In this document: in pieces, positions 45,320-55,850 of the stretch | Layout: every line of letters begins with the position of its first letter | Position numbering within the stretch: the first letter of the stretch is position 1 | Assembly (NCBI RefSeq): GCF_040529335.1 | Contig: NZ_CP159534.1 | Span: forward strand, 5,518,001 to 5,582,000 | From: Streptomyces sp. HUAS MG91 | Lineage (GTDB): Bacteria > Actinomycetota > Actinomycetes > Streptomycetales > Streptomycetaceae | DNA: 64,000 nucleotides | Direction: 5' to 3' | The notes under the pieces: model-generated | Databases searched by the model: none | Told to the model about the DNA's origin: nothing | The model's input: only the letters and a program-made list of their open reading frames with translations | Position numbers and translations under genes: made by a program

Positions 45320-46189
45320 TCAGGACTGGCCGCGGCCGCGGTCGCGCGGCGCCCAAGGGGTGAGGAACCGGCCGGCCAGGCGGACCAGTTCGGAGAAGAC
45401 GACGCCGAGCACGGCGACGCAGACGATGCCGACGAACATCACGTCGTTCTGGAAGAGGGCCCGCGCGTCGAAGATGAGATGGCCGAGGCCGTTCGTCGCC
45501 GCGATCTGCTCCGAGGCCACGATCACGAGGACCGCCACGCCCGCCGCGATCCGGGCGCCCACCAGGACCGCGGGCAGCGAGGCGGGCAGCAGGACGTGGC
45601 GGAACATCTGCCACGGGGAGGCGCCGAAGACCTGTCCCGCATCTCGGTGCCCGGCGGGAACCGAGACCACCGCCGCCATCGTTGAGATCCATACGAAGAA
45701 GAAAACGGTCGCCGCGACGAGTGCGATCTGAGGGCCTTCGCCGAGGCCGAACATGTTGAGGAAGACGGGGAGGAGAGCGAGCTTGGGTACGACGTACAGA
45801 GCGTCGAGCAAAGGCTCGAGCGCCGCTCGGATCAGGGAGATCGAGCCCATGAGCAGACCCAGCAGATAGCCCGTCACCGTACCGATCGCATAGCCCGCGA
45901 GGACCCGCTTGAGAGTGGCCCACACATCCGGCCACAGATCACCGTCGGCGGCTCTGTCCCAGCCGTCGGCGAGGATCGTGGACGGGGCCGGGTAGACGCG
46001 GTCGTCGATCCAGGACCGGTCGGCCGCCAGCTGCCACAGCAGCACCAGGAGCAGCGGGACGGCGACGGCGAGGGCGAGTTCCAGGGTGCGGCGCCTGCGG
46101 CGGGTGCGGTCGGGGTGGAGTTCCTGGGGGCCGGGGGCGCGGACCAGGAGGTCCTCGCCGGGGGCCTCGGCGGGCGTGGTCGTCGTCAT
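45320..46189 (-). CDS. ABC transporter permease (SsuC/TauC-like)
   Basis: A 289-residue permease with six membrane segments and the EAA loop region VPAGHRDAGQVFGASPWQMFRHVLLPASLP. The ATG at 46189 overlaps the stop of the ATPase (ATGA at 46189-46186), so translation is coupled. The N-terminal 40 residues are polar and basic. It forms the import channel for the preceding substrate-binding protein. Confidence 0.9.
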   Translation of the reverse strand: MTTTTPAEAPGEDLLVRAPGPQELHPDRTRRRRRTLELALAVAVPLLLVLLWQLAADRSWIDDRVYPAPSTILADGWDRAADGDLWPDVWATLKRVLAGYAIGTVTGYLLGLLMGSISLIRAALEPLLDALYVVPKLALLPVFLNMFGLGEGPQIALVAATVFFFVWISTMAAVVSVPAGHRDAGQVFGASPWQMFRHVLLPASLPAVLVGARIAAGVAVLVIVASEQIAATNGLGHLIFDARALFQNDVMFVGIVCVAVLGVVFSELVRLAGRFLTPWAPRDRGRGQS

Positions 46190-46944
46190 GCCGGGATCGC
46201 CTCCTGGTGCACCTCGCCGCGCAGCAGGTCCCACAGCTCGCCCTTGAGGGAGGTGAACTCGGGGGTGTCGCGGATGTCCCCGGTGCGCGGCCGCGGGAAC
46301 GGCGGGCGGCGCTCGGCGATCACCCGCCCCGGGCGGGCCGACATCACCAGGACGCGGTCGCCGAGGACGATCGCCTCCTCCAGGCTGTGCGTGATGAACA
46401 GGGTCGTGGTGTGCGTCGACTGGGTCAGGGCGAGCAGTTCGTCCTGGAGGATCGTGCGGAGCTGGGCGTCGAGCGCGGCGAAGGGCTCGTCCATGAGCAG
46501 GATCTCGGGCTCCACCGCCAGGGCCCGGGCGATCGCGACGCGCTGGCGCATGCCGCCGGAGAGCGCGGCGGGGTAGGCGTCGGCGAAGTCGGCGAGGCCC
46601 ATGCGGGTGAGCCAGTCGCGGGCCCGGGCGTTCGCCTCCCGGCGCGGGACCTTCTGGACGTCCAGGCCGAAGCGGACGTTGGCCAGCACCGTCTTCCAGT
46701 CGTAGATGCCGTAGTCCTGGAAGATCATGGCGGCCGGGCGGGGGCTGCCGGTGCGGATCTCCAGGGTGCCGGTGGAGGGGCGGGTCAGGCCCGCCGCGAT
46801 GCGCAGGAGGGTGGACTTGCCGCAGCCCGACGGGCCCACCACGCAGACGAACTCGCCGGGGGCGACGGTGAGGTCCAGGGGGCCGAGGGCGTGGGTGGGG
46901 CCGAAGGTGCGGGTGAGGTCGTGGGCTTGCAGCTTGGGGTGCAT
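46186..46944 (-). CDS. ABC transporter ATPase (SsuB/TauB-like)
   Basis: A 252-residue ATPase. Walker A GPSGCGKSTLL, Q-loop MIFQDYGIYDWKTV, signature LSGGMRQRVAIARAL, Walker B LLMDEPFAALD and the switch His in FITHSLEEA. The family pattern is that of nitrate/sulfonate/taurine importers. ATG 46944 has GGAGGG just upstream. It is first in the three-gene operon (ATPase, permease, binding protein). The 200 bp upstream (46945-47145) hold a fragment of a dispersed repeat and the fur terminator but no gene. Confidence 0.92.
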   Translation of the reverse strand: MHPKLQAHDLTRTFGPTHALGPLDLTVAPGEFVCVVGPSGCGKSTLLRIAAGLTRPSTGTLEIRTGSPRPAAMIFQDYGIYDWKTVLANVRFGLDVQKVPRREANARARDWLTRMGLADFADAYPAALSGGMRQRVAIARALAVEPEILLMDEPFAALDAQLRTILQDELLALTQSTHTTTLFITHSLEEAIVLGDRVLVMSARPGRVIAERRPPFPRPRTGDIRDTPEFTSLKGELWDLLRGEVHQEAIPA

Positions 46945-47061
46945 GGGCCCTCCGGGGTGCGGGGGTTTGGTGGGCGCCCGCGAGAATATGACGGGGTGTC
47001 AGATTCTGGAAGAGGGGAGGATGGTGGGGGTTCGTTGCCGGGTGTCGCGCCGTGGGGGTTC

Positions 47062-47084
47062 TCGCGCAGTTCCCCGCGCCCCTG
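47062..47084. repeat. half-copy of a dispersed intergenic repeat
   Basis: TCGCGCAGTTCCCCGCGCCC plus CTG, identical to the arms of the long palindromes at 57894-58017 and 62453-62552. Only one arm is present here. Confidence 0.7.
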
Positions 47085-47097
47085 GTGGGGCACAAAA

Positions 47098-47132
47098 GAA
47101 GCGGCCCGCACCGGGAAGGTGCGGGCCGCTTC
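47098..47132 (-). terminator. intrinsic terminator of the fur-like gene
   Basis: A 15-bp perfect stem (GAAGCGGCCCGCACC / GGTGCGGGCCGCTTC) 14 nt past the regulator's stop. Read on the minus strand, it is followed by TTTTG. Confidence 0.85.
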
Positions 47133-47145
47133 GGGAAAGCTCGGG

Positions 47146-47562
47146 CTACGGGGCGCTGCAGGCCGGGCACAGGCCGCGGTAGGTGACCTCCACGTCGGAG
47201 ATCGTGAAGCCGAAGCGCTCCGAGTCGGGCAGGCTCATCAGTGGATTGCCCGTCGGGTGGACGTCCCGGATCTGGCCGCACTGCGCGCAGACGAGGTGCT
47301 GGTGCGGGCGGTGCGCGTTCGGGTCGTAGCGCTTGGCCCGCTTGTCGGTGGCGACCTCGATGACCTCGCCCAGCGACACCATCTCGCCCAGGGTGTTGTA
47401 GACGGTGGCCCGGGAGATCTCGGGCAGCTTCGCGACAGCGCGGGCGTGGACCTCGTCGGCCGTCAGATGGACGTGGTCGCCGTCGAGGACCTCTGCCACG
47501 ACACGGCGCTGGGCGGTCATCCGCCAGCCGCGTCCGCGCAGTCGTTCCAACAGGTCACTCAT
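47146..47562 (-). CDS. Fur-family regulator (FurA/CatR-like, peroxide-type)
   Basis: A 138-residue protein with the Fur winged helix (RMTAQRRVVAEVLDG, ISRATVYNTLGEMV) and C-terminal zinc cysteines (LVCAQCGQIRDV and YRGLCPACSAP). The metal-site RPHQHLVC is typical. ATG 47562 is preceded at 7 nt by TAGGCT, the leaderless pattern also known for streptomycete furA genes. It is divergent from katG (136-bp gap), so it probably represses katG and itself until peroxide oxidises it. Confidence 0.9.
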   Translation of the reverse strand: MSDLLERLRGRGWRMTAQRRVVAEVLDGDHVHLTADEVHARAVAKLPEISRATVYNTLGEMVSLGEVIEVATDKRAKRYDPNAHRPHQHLVCAQCGQIRDVHPTGNPLMSLPDSERFGFTISDVEVTYRGLCPACSAP

Positions 47563-47622
47563 GAAATCCAGCCTAACAGCCAGGGGAGCGGATCCCGAAC
47601 GGGTGTGACTTTGGAGCTTTGC

Positions 47623-49915
<2,293 letters not shown>

Positions 49916-49925
49916 GCATGAGGAG

Positions 49926-49960
49926 GAGGGCCGGTTCCCCTGGGCGGGGAGCCGGCCCTC
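49926..49960. terminator. terminator after katG
   Basis: GAGGGCCGGTTCCCC pairs with GGGGAGCCGGCCCTC (one wobble) around a 5-nt loop, followed by TTT. Confidence 0.85.
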
Positions 49961-49972
49961 TTTCGCGTCTCC

Positions 49973-50374
49973 TCAGACGGTGAGCGGGGGTCCGTGCCGC
50001 CGGGCCGGGACCCAGCAGCGGATGATGTCGCGCACCGACACGATGCCGACCGGCTCCCGGCCGTCGAGCACGATCAGGTGCCGGAAGCCGCCGTGGGTCA
50101 TCGCCTGCGCGGCGTCCTCCAGGGTCCAGGCGGGAGCGGCGAAGACGACGTCCGTGGTGGTGTGGGTGTCGGCGGTCTCGATGTCCGGGTTCTGGTTGCG
50201 GCCGAGGGAGTTGAGGACGTCGCGCTCGGTCAGGATGCCGATGCCGGAGCCGTCCGGGTCGAGGACCACGGCGGCGCCGACGCGGCGGCTGGACATCAGC
50301 CGGGCCGCCTGGCGCAGGGTGTGGGTCGGTCCGATGGTGAGGACCATCGTGCTCATGGCGTCGCGGACGAGCAT
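49973..50374 (-). CDS. two-CBS-domain protein
   Basis: A 133-residue protein consisting of a CBS pair: VRDAMSTMVLTIGPTHTLRQA, RRVGAAVVLDPDGSGIGILTERDV and then TLEDAAQAMTHGGFRHLIVL, VGIVSVRDII. Such modules sense adenine nucleotides or related ligands. ATG 50374 has AAGGTGG upstream. The 170-bp region upstream contains a direct repeat GTTCACAAGTTCACAAGTG (50434-50452), a candidate regulator site. Confidence 0.88.
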   Translation of the reverse strand: MLVRDAMSTMVLTIGPTHTLRQAARLMSSRRVGAAVVLDPDGSGIGILTERDVLNSLGRNQNPDIETADTHTTTDVVFAAPAWTLEDAAQAMTHGGFRHLIVLDGREPVGIVSVRDIIRCWVPARRHGPPLTV

Positions 50375-50544
50375 GGATGGAGCCACCTTCCTGTGTGAGG
50401 TACCTGTCGACCGCTCAACGCTGCGCGTGAAGCGGTTCACAAGTTCACAAGTGGGGGGACTCTCAGAGTTACAGGTAAAGGGAGTGCCAACAAGAGGGCG
50501 CGTGAGGTGAGTTCGGGGGCGCCCGCCGCGCGGAGGGGGTCCGG

Positions 50545-51342
50545 TCAGCGGGGGTCGAGGTGGCGCAGCATCTCGTCGTGCAGCAGGCCGTTCGACGCCG
50601 CCGCGTTGCCGCTGTGCGGGCCCGGGGTGCCGTCGAGCCCGGTGAAGGAGCCTCCGGCCTCGGTCACCACGATCGCGTTCGCCGCCATGTCCCACAGGGA
50701 GAGCTCGGGCTCCGCGCAGATGTCGACCGAGCCCTCGGCGACCATCATGTACGGCCAGAAGTCGCCGTAGCCGCGCGTGCGCCAGACCTTCCGGGTCAGG
50801 TCCATGAACCCGTCGAGGCGGCCCTGCTCCTCCCAGCCGCTCAGCGAGGAGTAGGCGAAGGAGGCGTCCGACATGCGGCTCACCTGGGAGACGTGCAGCC
50901 GGCTTGCGGAGGTCAGGCTGCGGCCGGTGTACGCGCCCGCGCCCTTCGCCGCCCACCAGCGCCGGCCGAGCGCGGGGGCCGACACCACGCCGACCACCGG
51001 CTGGAAGCCGCCCTCGCCCGCCTCCATGAGGGAGATCAGCGTGGCCCAGACCGGCACCCCGCGGACATAGTTCTTCGTGCCGTCGATCGGGTCGATCACC
51101 CAGCGGCGCGGGCCGGTGCCCTCGACGCCGTACTCCTCGCCGAGGATCGCGTCGCGCGGCCTGGCCCGCTGGAGGTTGCCACGGATCAGCTCCTCGGCGG
51201 CCTTGTCGGCCTCGCTCACCGGCGTCATGTCGGGCTTCGTCTCGACCTTCAGGTCGAGGGCCTTGAAGCGGGCCATGGTCGCGGCGTCGGCGGTGTCGGC
51301 GAGGACATGGGCGAGGCGCAGATCATCGTGGTAATCGGGCAT
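50545..51342 (-). CDS. hisN: histidinol-phosphatase HisN (inositol-monophosphatase fold)
   Basis: A 265-residue protein of the lithium-sensitive phosphatase superfamily: metal-site [27 protein letters not shown] and [15 protein letters not shown]. Actinomycetes use this fold as histidinol-phosphatase (HisN), the last-but-one step of histidine synthesis. TACTGT lies 6 nt before the ATG (leaderless). It stands away from the his operon, as is usual. An inositol monophosphatase activity cannot be excluded from sequence. Confidence 0.85.
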   Translation of the reverse strand: MPDYHDDLRLAHVLADTADAATMARFKALDLKVETKPDMTPVSEADKAAEELIRGNLQRARPRDAILGEEYGVEGTGPRRWVIDPIDGTKNYVRGVPVWATLISLMEAGEGGFQPVVGVVSAPALGRRWWAAKGAGAYTGRSLTSASRLHVSQVSRMSDASFAYSSLSGWEEQGRLDGFMDLTRKVWRTRGYGDFWPYMMVAEGSVDICAEPELSLWDMAANAIVVTEAGGSFTGLDGTPGPHSGNAAASNGLLHDEMLRHLDPR

Positions 51343-51497
51343 GACTGCACAGTAGCGACCGTGATCGGTTCCGGGCCACAGGGCCCGTGTCCGTAACCGG
51401 TGCCCTGGGCGGTGTGCGGGCTATTGACAGTGCGGACAAGCCCGTCAACTCTGGCGAAACGAGCCGTACGCACACACGGCTGTCCCGGGAGGCGACG

Positions 51498-52088
51498 ATG
51501 CCCGCAGCACGCGAATCCCTGTTGGACGCGGCCTATACGGCGCTCGCCCGGCGGCCCTGGGGCGGCGTGCGGATGGTGGACGTGGCGGCGGTCGCCGGGG
51601 TGTCCCGGCAGACGCTCTACAACGAGTTCGGCAGCAAGGAAGGGCTCGCGCGGGCCCTCGTGCGGCGGGAGGCCGACGCCTATCTCGCGGGCGTCGACCG
51701 GGCCCTGAAGGAGGGCGGGCTCGACCTGGTCGCCGAGTGGACGGTGACCGCGGCGCGGCGCAATCCGCTGGTGCGGGCGGCGCTCACCGGGTGCTGGAGC
51801 GAGCGGCTGCCCTCGCCGACGCTGACCGCGGTCCCGTCCTCCTCCGCCGTGCCGGCGCAGCGCCGCGCGGACGGGCCGCTGCCCGCCCCCGCCGACTTCG
51901 TCGCCGCCGTGCGCGACCGGTCGCTGGCGGCGCTCGGGGTGCCGAGTGCGCCCAAGACCGAGTCCGAGGCCTTGGCCCGCGACTGCGAGCTGGCGGTGCG
52001 TCTGGCGCTGTCGTGCGTGCTGGCGCCGGTGGAGGAGGGCGGGGTGGGGCGGCTGGTGCGCGAGGCGCTCCGGGCGCGGACTACTTGA
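51498..52088 (+). CDS. TetR/AcrR-family regulator
   Basis: A 196-residue protein. N-terminal helix-turn-helix: VRMVDVAAVAGVSRQTLYNEF and then GSKEGLARALV. The rest is a divergent helical ligand-binding part. ATG 51498 has GGGAGG upstream. Its 3' end overlaps the convergent peptide-binding protein gene by 8 bp. It faces hisN divergently. It may control the adjacent peptide transporter, though this is only proximity. Confidence 0.85.
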   Translation: MPAARESLLDAAYTALARRPWGGVRMVDVAAVAGVSRQTLYNEFGSKEGLARALVRREADAYLAGVDRALKEGGLDLVAEWTVTAARRNPLVRAALTGCWSERLPSPTLTAVPSSSAVPAQRRADGPLPAPADFVAAVRDRSLAALGVPSAPKTESEALARDCELAVRLALSCVLAPVEEGGVGRLVREALRARTT

Positions 52089-53766
52089 GCCAGCCGATCT
52101 TCGTGTAGTCGCTGCTCGCGAGGCCGCTGGCGCCGTAGTTGGCCAGGCCCGAGCGGACGGCGAGGATCTGCGGGCGCTGGTACAGCTCGATGGAGTGGCC
52201 GAGCTTCCACAGCTCCTGGTCGGCCTCGTTGTAGAGCTTGTTCGCCTCTGCGGTGTCGGTGGTCCGCTGCGCCTTCTTCAGCAGGTCGTCGACCTTCGGG
52301 GAGCCGACGGAACCGTAGTTCTGCAGCAGGTTCTTGCCCTGCGGCTGGAGGAACGTGGGCACGATGGTCGACTTGAACACGGCGTCCACGTTGCGGAAGC
52401 TCGTGAGGTCGAAGTTGCCGGTGTTCACGAACTTCGGGAAGAAGTCGTTCGCCGGGACCTTCTTCAGGGTGACCTTGACGCCGACCGCCGCCAGCTGCTG
52501 CTGCACCAGCTCCGCCTGGTCGAACTGGGCCGAGGTGCTGCCCGCGCTCAGCGTGTACTCCAGGGCGAGCTGCTTGCCGCCCTTGGTCCGCGGCTTCCCC
52601 TCACCGGCCGACTTCCACCCGGCCGCGTCGAGGAGCTTGCCCGCCTTGTCCGGGTCGTACTTCCCGTACTCGCCGGAGTTGTTCCGGTACCCCTCCTGGT
52701 TGGGCATGAAGAAGTGGTTGTCGAGCGGCTCCAGCTCGAAGGAGAGGTCCTTGCTGAAGGCGGCGTTGATGCCCTTGCGGTCGATCGCGTTGCCGAGCGC
52801 CTGGCGCACCCGGACGTCCTTCAGCGGGCCGTGCGCGCCGTTCAGGGCGATGTGCACCTCGTCCCAGCGGGCGCCGCGCCGGATGTCCGTGCCCGACGCC
52901 TTCACCAGGCGCTTGTAGTCCTCCGGCAGCAGCGCGGTGGCGAAGTCGATCTCCTTGTTCAGGTACGCCTCGGTCGTCGCCGTGAAGTCGATGACGCGGT
53001 AGACGACCGAGTCCAGCTTCGGCTTCGGGCCCCACCAGGCGGGGTCGGGCTCGATCGTGACGGTCTGCGCCGTCTTGTCGTACGACTTGATCCTGAAGGC
53101 GTTGCCGGAGACCGGGATCTTCTCCTGCCAGGCCGAGTTGAACTTCTTCGGCGTGCTCGTGTACGCCGCCGGGTACAGCGGGTCGAACAGCCGCTGCCAG
53201 TCCGCGTACGGCTGGTCGAAGGTGATCCGGACACCGTGCGCGTCCTTGCCCCGCTCGACCTTGGATATCTGGTCGTAGCCGGAGGTGTCGGCCACCTCGT
53301 ACGCCTTGTTCGCGCCGCTCTGCGCCTTCCACTGGGAGGCGAAGTCCTTCCAGCTCAGCGGCGTCCCGTCGGTCCACTTCGCCTTCGGGTTCAGCTCGTA
53401 CTCGACGACCTGCGGGGCGGTCGAGACGACCTTCGCCGAGGTCAGGTAGTTCGGGTTGGCGCGGACGGCGCCCTTCGCGTCGGAGTCGAAGAGGTCGGGC
53501 AGGACCGCGCCGACGATCTCCTGGGTGTCGCCCTGGGCGCCGTCGGGGGTGTTGACGTTGTACTGGACGGGCCACTGCGTGATGTACGTCCTCAGCGTCC
53601 CGCCCTGCTTCAGATCGCTCACCGGGTGGGCGTTGATGTCCTGCCCGTCGGCCGCCGGGGCGGCCTGCTTCTTCACCGGCTTGCCGTCGTCGGAGGACCC
53701 GCAGCCCGCCAGCACCAGGCTGGCCGACACGGCGGCGGCGAGGGCGGTGACGGTGGATCTGCGCAT
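52081..53766 (-). CDS. oligopeptide-type ABC substrate-binding lipoprotein (family 5)
   Basis: A 561-residue SBP_bac_5 protein. Signal ending in lipobox LVLAGC, then the family pattern LNPKAKWTDGTPLSWKDF, RVRQALGNAIDRKGI and LAAVGVKVTLKKV. ATG 53766 has GGAGGAA upstream. It is divergent from the permease/ATPase genes of the same transporter (181-bp gap). It captures peptides or similar ligands outside the membrane. Confidence 0.9.
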   Translation of the reverse strand: MRRSTVTALAAAVSASLVLAGCGSSDDGKPVKKQAAPAADGQDINAHPVSDLKQGGTLRTYITQWPVQYNVNTPDGAQGDTQEIVGAVLPDLFDSDAKGAVRANPNYLTSAKVVSTAPQVVEYELNPKAKWTDGTPLSWKDFASQWKAQSGANKAYEVADTSGYDQISKVERGKDAHGVRITFDQPYADWQRLFDPLYPAAYTSTPKKFNSAWQEKIPVSGNAFRIKSYDKTAQTVTIEPDPAWWGPKPKLDSVVYRVIDFTATTEAYLNKEIDFATALLPEDYKRLVKASGTDIRRGARWDEVHIALNGAHGPLKDVRVRQALGNAIDRKGINAAFSKDLSFELEPLDNHFFMPNQEGYRNNSGEYGKYDPDKAGKLLDAAGWKSAGEGKPRTKGGKQLALEYTLSAGSTSAQFDQAELVQQQLAAVGVKVTLKKVPANDFFPKFVNTGNFDLTSFRNVDAVFKSTIVPTFLQPQGKNLLQNYGSVGSPKVDDLLKKAQRTTDTAEANKLYNEADQELWKLGHSIELYQRPQILAVRSGLANYGASGLASSDYTKIGWLK

Positions 53767-53947
53767 GGGGGTTCCTCCGGGTAGGGCGCGGCCAGGGGTG
53801 CGGCCACGATCGGCGCGACCGTAAGCCTGCCGACGGCGCCCGTGGAAGGGCTCCCGGAAGATGACATGCGCTCTTCATAACGCAGCAACAAATCGCGATC
53901 ATGCTGGAGCGGTAAGCCGATGACCTGCACAAACGGAGGCAGAACAG

Positions 53948-54931
53948 GTGTGGGGCTATCTGGGCAAGCGGATCGGCTACTACGCCGTCCTGCTCGCCGT
54001 CGCCATCGGTCTGTCCTACCTGCTCGCCTCGCTGGCCCTGGACCCGCGCGCGTACTACGAGGGCCGCCAGCCCCCGCTGTCCACGGCCTCCGTCGAACAC
54101 CACCTGACCGCGATCGGCGTCAACGACCACAAGCCGCTCCTCGACCGCTTCCTGACCTGGGCCGGACACGCCGTCCGCGGCGATCTGGGCCGGACCATCG
54201 ACGGCTCGTCGGTCAGCGCCGAGTTCGGGCGGCGGATCGGGGTCAGCCTGCGCCTGCTGCTCCTCGGCACGGTCGCGGGCACCGTGCTCGGCGTGCTGGC
54301 CGGGGCATGGACGGCGGTGCGCCAGTACCGGCCCTCCGACCGGGCGCTCACGATCACCTCCTTCGCGCTGCTGTCGACCCCCGTGTTCCTGCTGGCCGTG
54401 CTGCTCAAGATCGGCGCGATCTGGTTCAACCAGCGCACGGGCACGGACGTCATCCAGTTCACCGGCGAGAAGAGCCCGGGCGTCGACTCCGGCTTCTGGG
54501 CGGTGCTGAAGGACCGCTCGGTGCACCTGCTGCTGCCGACGGTCTCCATCGCGCTCGGCGCCATCGCCTCCTACAGCCGCTACCAGCGCTCCGCGATGCT
54601 CGACGTGCTCGGCGCCGACTATCTGCGCACCGCGCGCGCGAAGGGCCTCACCCGCCGCACCGTGCTGCTGCGGCACGGCCTGCGCACCGCCCTCATCCCC
54701 ATGTCCACCTTCTTCAGCTACGGATTCCTCGCCCTGTTCACCGGCGCCACCTTCACCGAGACGATCTTCGGCTGGCACGGCATGGGCGAGTGGTTCGTCG
54801 CCTCCATCGGCAAGAACGACGTCAACTCCGTCGTCGCCGTCAACGTCTTCGCCGCCGTCGTCGTGCTCCTGTCCGGCTTCCTCGCCGACGTGCTGCACGC
54901 CGCCCTCGACCCGCGCGTGCGCCGCGCCTGA
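53948..54931 (+). CDS. peptide ABC transporter permease (DppB/OppB-like)
   Basis: A 327-residue permease with N-terminal MWGYLGKRIGYYAVLLAVAI and the BPD_transp_1 region (DYLRTARAKGLTRRTVLLRHGLR). GTG start with GGAGG upstream. About six membrane segments. A roughly 60-residue external loop after the first segment is usual for DppB. First gene of a three-gene operon. Confidence 0.92.
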   Translation: MWGYLGKRIGYYAVLLAVAIGLSYLLASLALDPRAYYEGRQPPLSTASVEHHLTAIGVNDHKPLLDRFLTWAGHAVRGDLGRTIDGSSVSAEFGRRIGVSLRLLLLGTVAGTVLGVLAGAWTAVRQYRPSDRALTITSFALLSTPVFLLAVLLKIGAIWFNQRTGTDVIQFTGEKSPGVDSGFWAVLKDRSVHLLLPTVSIALGAIASYSRYQRSAMLDVLGADYLRTARAKGLTRRTVLLRHGLRTALIPMSTFFSYGFLALFTGATFTETIFGWHGMGEWFVASIGKNDVNSVVAVNVFAAVVVLLSGFLADVLHAALDPRVRRA

Positions 54932-54944
54932 GTGATCGACTGCC

Positions 54945-55850
54945 ATGACAGCCCTCCCTGTTGAGAGCGCGCCGCTCGCCCGCCCCCGCGGCCGGGCCGC
55001 CGTCGTCGCGCGCCGCTTCCTGCGCAACCGCGGCGCCCTCGCCGGCGCCTGCGTCCTGCTCCTGCTCGTCGCCCTCGCCGTCCTCGGCCCGCACCTGACC
55101 TCATGGACGTACAGCACCGTCGACTACACGGCGCTGCGCGAGGGGCCCTCGGCCGACCACTGGTGGGGCACCAACCGCATCGGGCAGGACGTCTTCGCGC
55201 AGACCGTGCGCGGACTCCAGAAGTCCCTCGTCATCGGCGTCCTCGTGGCCCTGTTCGCGACCGGCCTCGCCGCGCTGGTCGGGGCGTGCGCGGGCTACTT
55301 CGGCGGCTGGTCCGACCGGGCCCTGATGTTCGTCGTCGACCTGCTGCTGGTCTTCCCGTCCTTCCTCATCATCGCGATCGTCTCGCCGCGCCTGCGCGGC
55401 GCGGGATGGTTCGCGTTCGTGGGGCTGCTCGCGGTGTTCGGCTGGATGATCACGGCGCGGGTCGTGCGGTCCATGACCGTCTCCCTCAAGGAACGCGAAT
55501 TCGTGCGCGCCGCCCGGTACATGGGCGTGGGCCCCTTCACCGTGATCGTCCGCCATGTGCTGCCGAACATCGCCTCGTTCCTCATCATCGACGCGACCAT
55601 CGCGGTCGGCGGCGCGGTCATGAGCGAGACGGCCCTGTCCTACTTCGGGTTCGGCGTCCAGCCGCCGGACGTCTCCCTCGGCACGCTGATCGCGTCGACC
55701 ACCGGCGCCGCGATCACCTACCCCTGGATGTTCTTCTTCCCGGCGGGCCTGCTGATCGTCTTAGTCCTCGCGGTGAATCTGGTGGGCGACGGGCTGCGCG
55801 ACGCGCTCGATCCGTCCGCCTCGGGAAAGGGCGCACGCCGTGCTGCTTGA
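54945..55850 (+). CDS. peptide ABC transporter permease (DppC/OppC-like) with a TTA codon
   Basis: A 301-residue permease with DppC features (GTNRIGQDVFAQTVRGLQKSL, REFVRAARYMGVGPFTVIVRH). Leu-273 is encoded by TTA (55761-55763), the codon read only by the bldA tRNA in Streptomyces, so full translation may need developmental expression of bldA. The gene overlaps the ATPase gene by 11 bp, so its translation could also affect the next gene. No strong Shine-Dalgarno is seen before ATG 54945. Confidence 0.9.
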   Translation: MTALPVESAPLARPRGRAAVVARRFLRNRGALAGACVLLLLVALAVLGPHLTSWTYSTVDYTALREGPSADHWWGTNRIGQDVFAQTVRGLQKSLVIGVLVALFATGLAALVGACAGYFGGWSDRALMFVVDLLLVFPSFLIIAIVSPRLRGAGWFAFVGLLAVFGWMITARVVRSMTVSLKEREFVRAARYMGVGPFTVIVRHVLPNIASFLIIDATIAVGGAVMSETALSYFGFGVQPPDVSLGTLIASTTGAAITYPWMFFFPAGLLIVLVLAVNLVGDGLRDALDPSASGKGARRAA

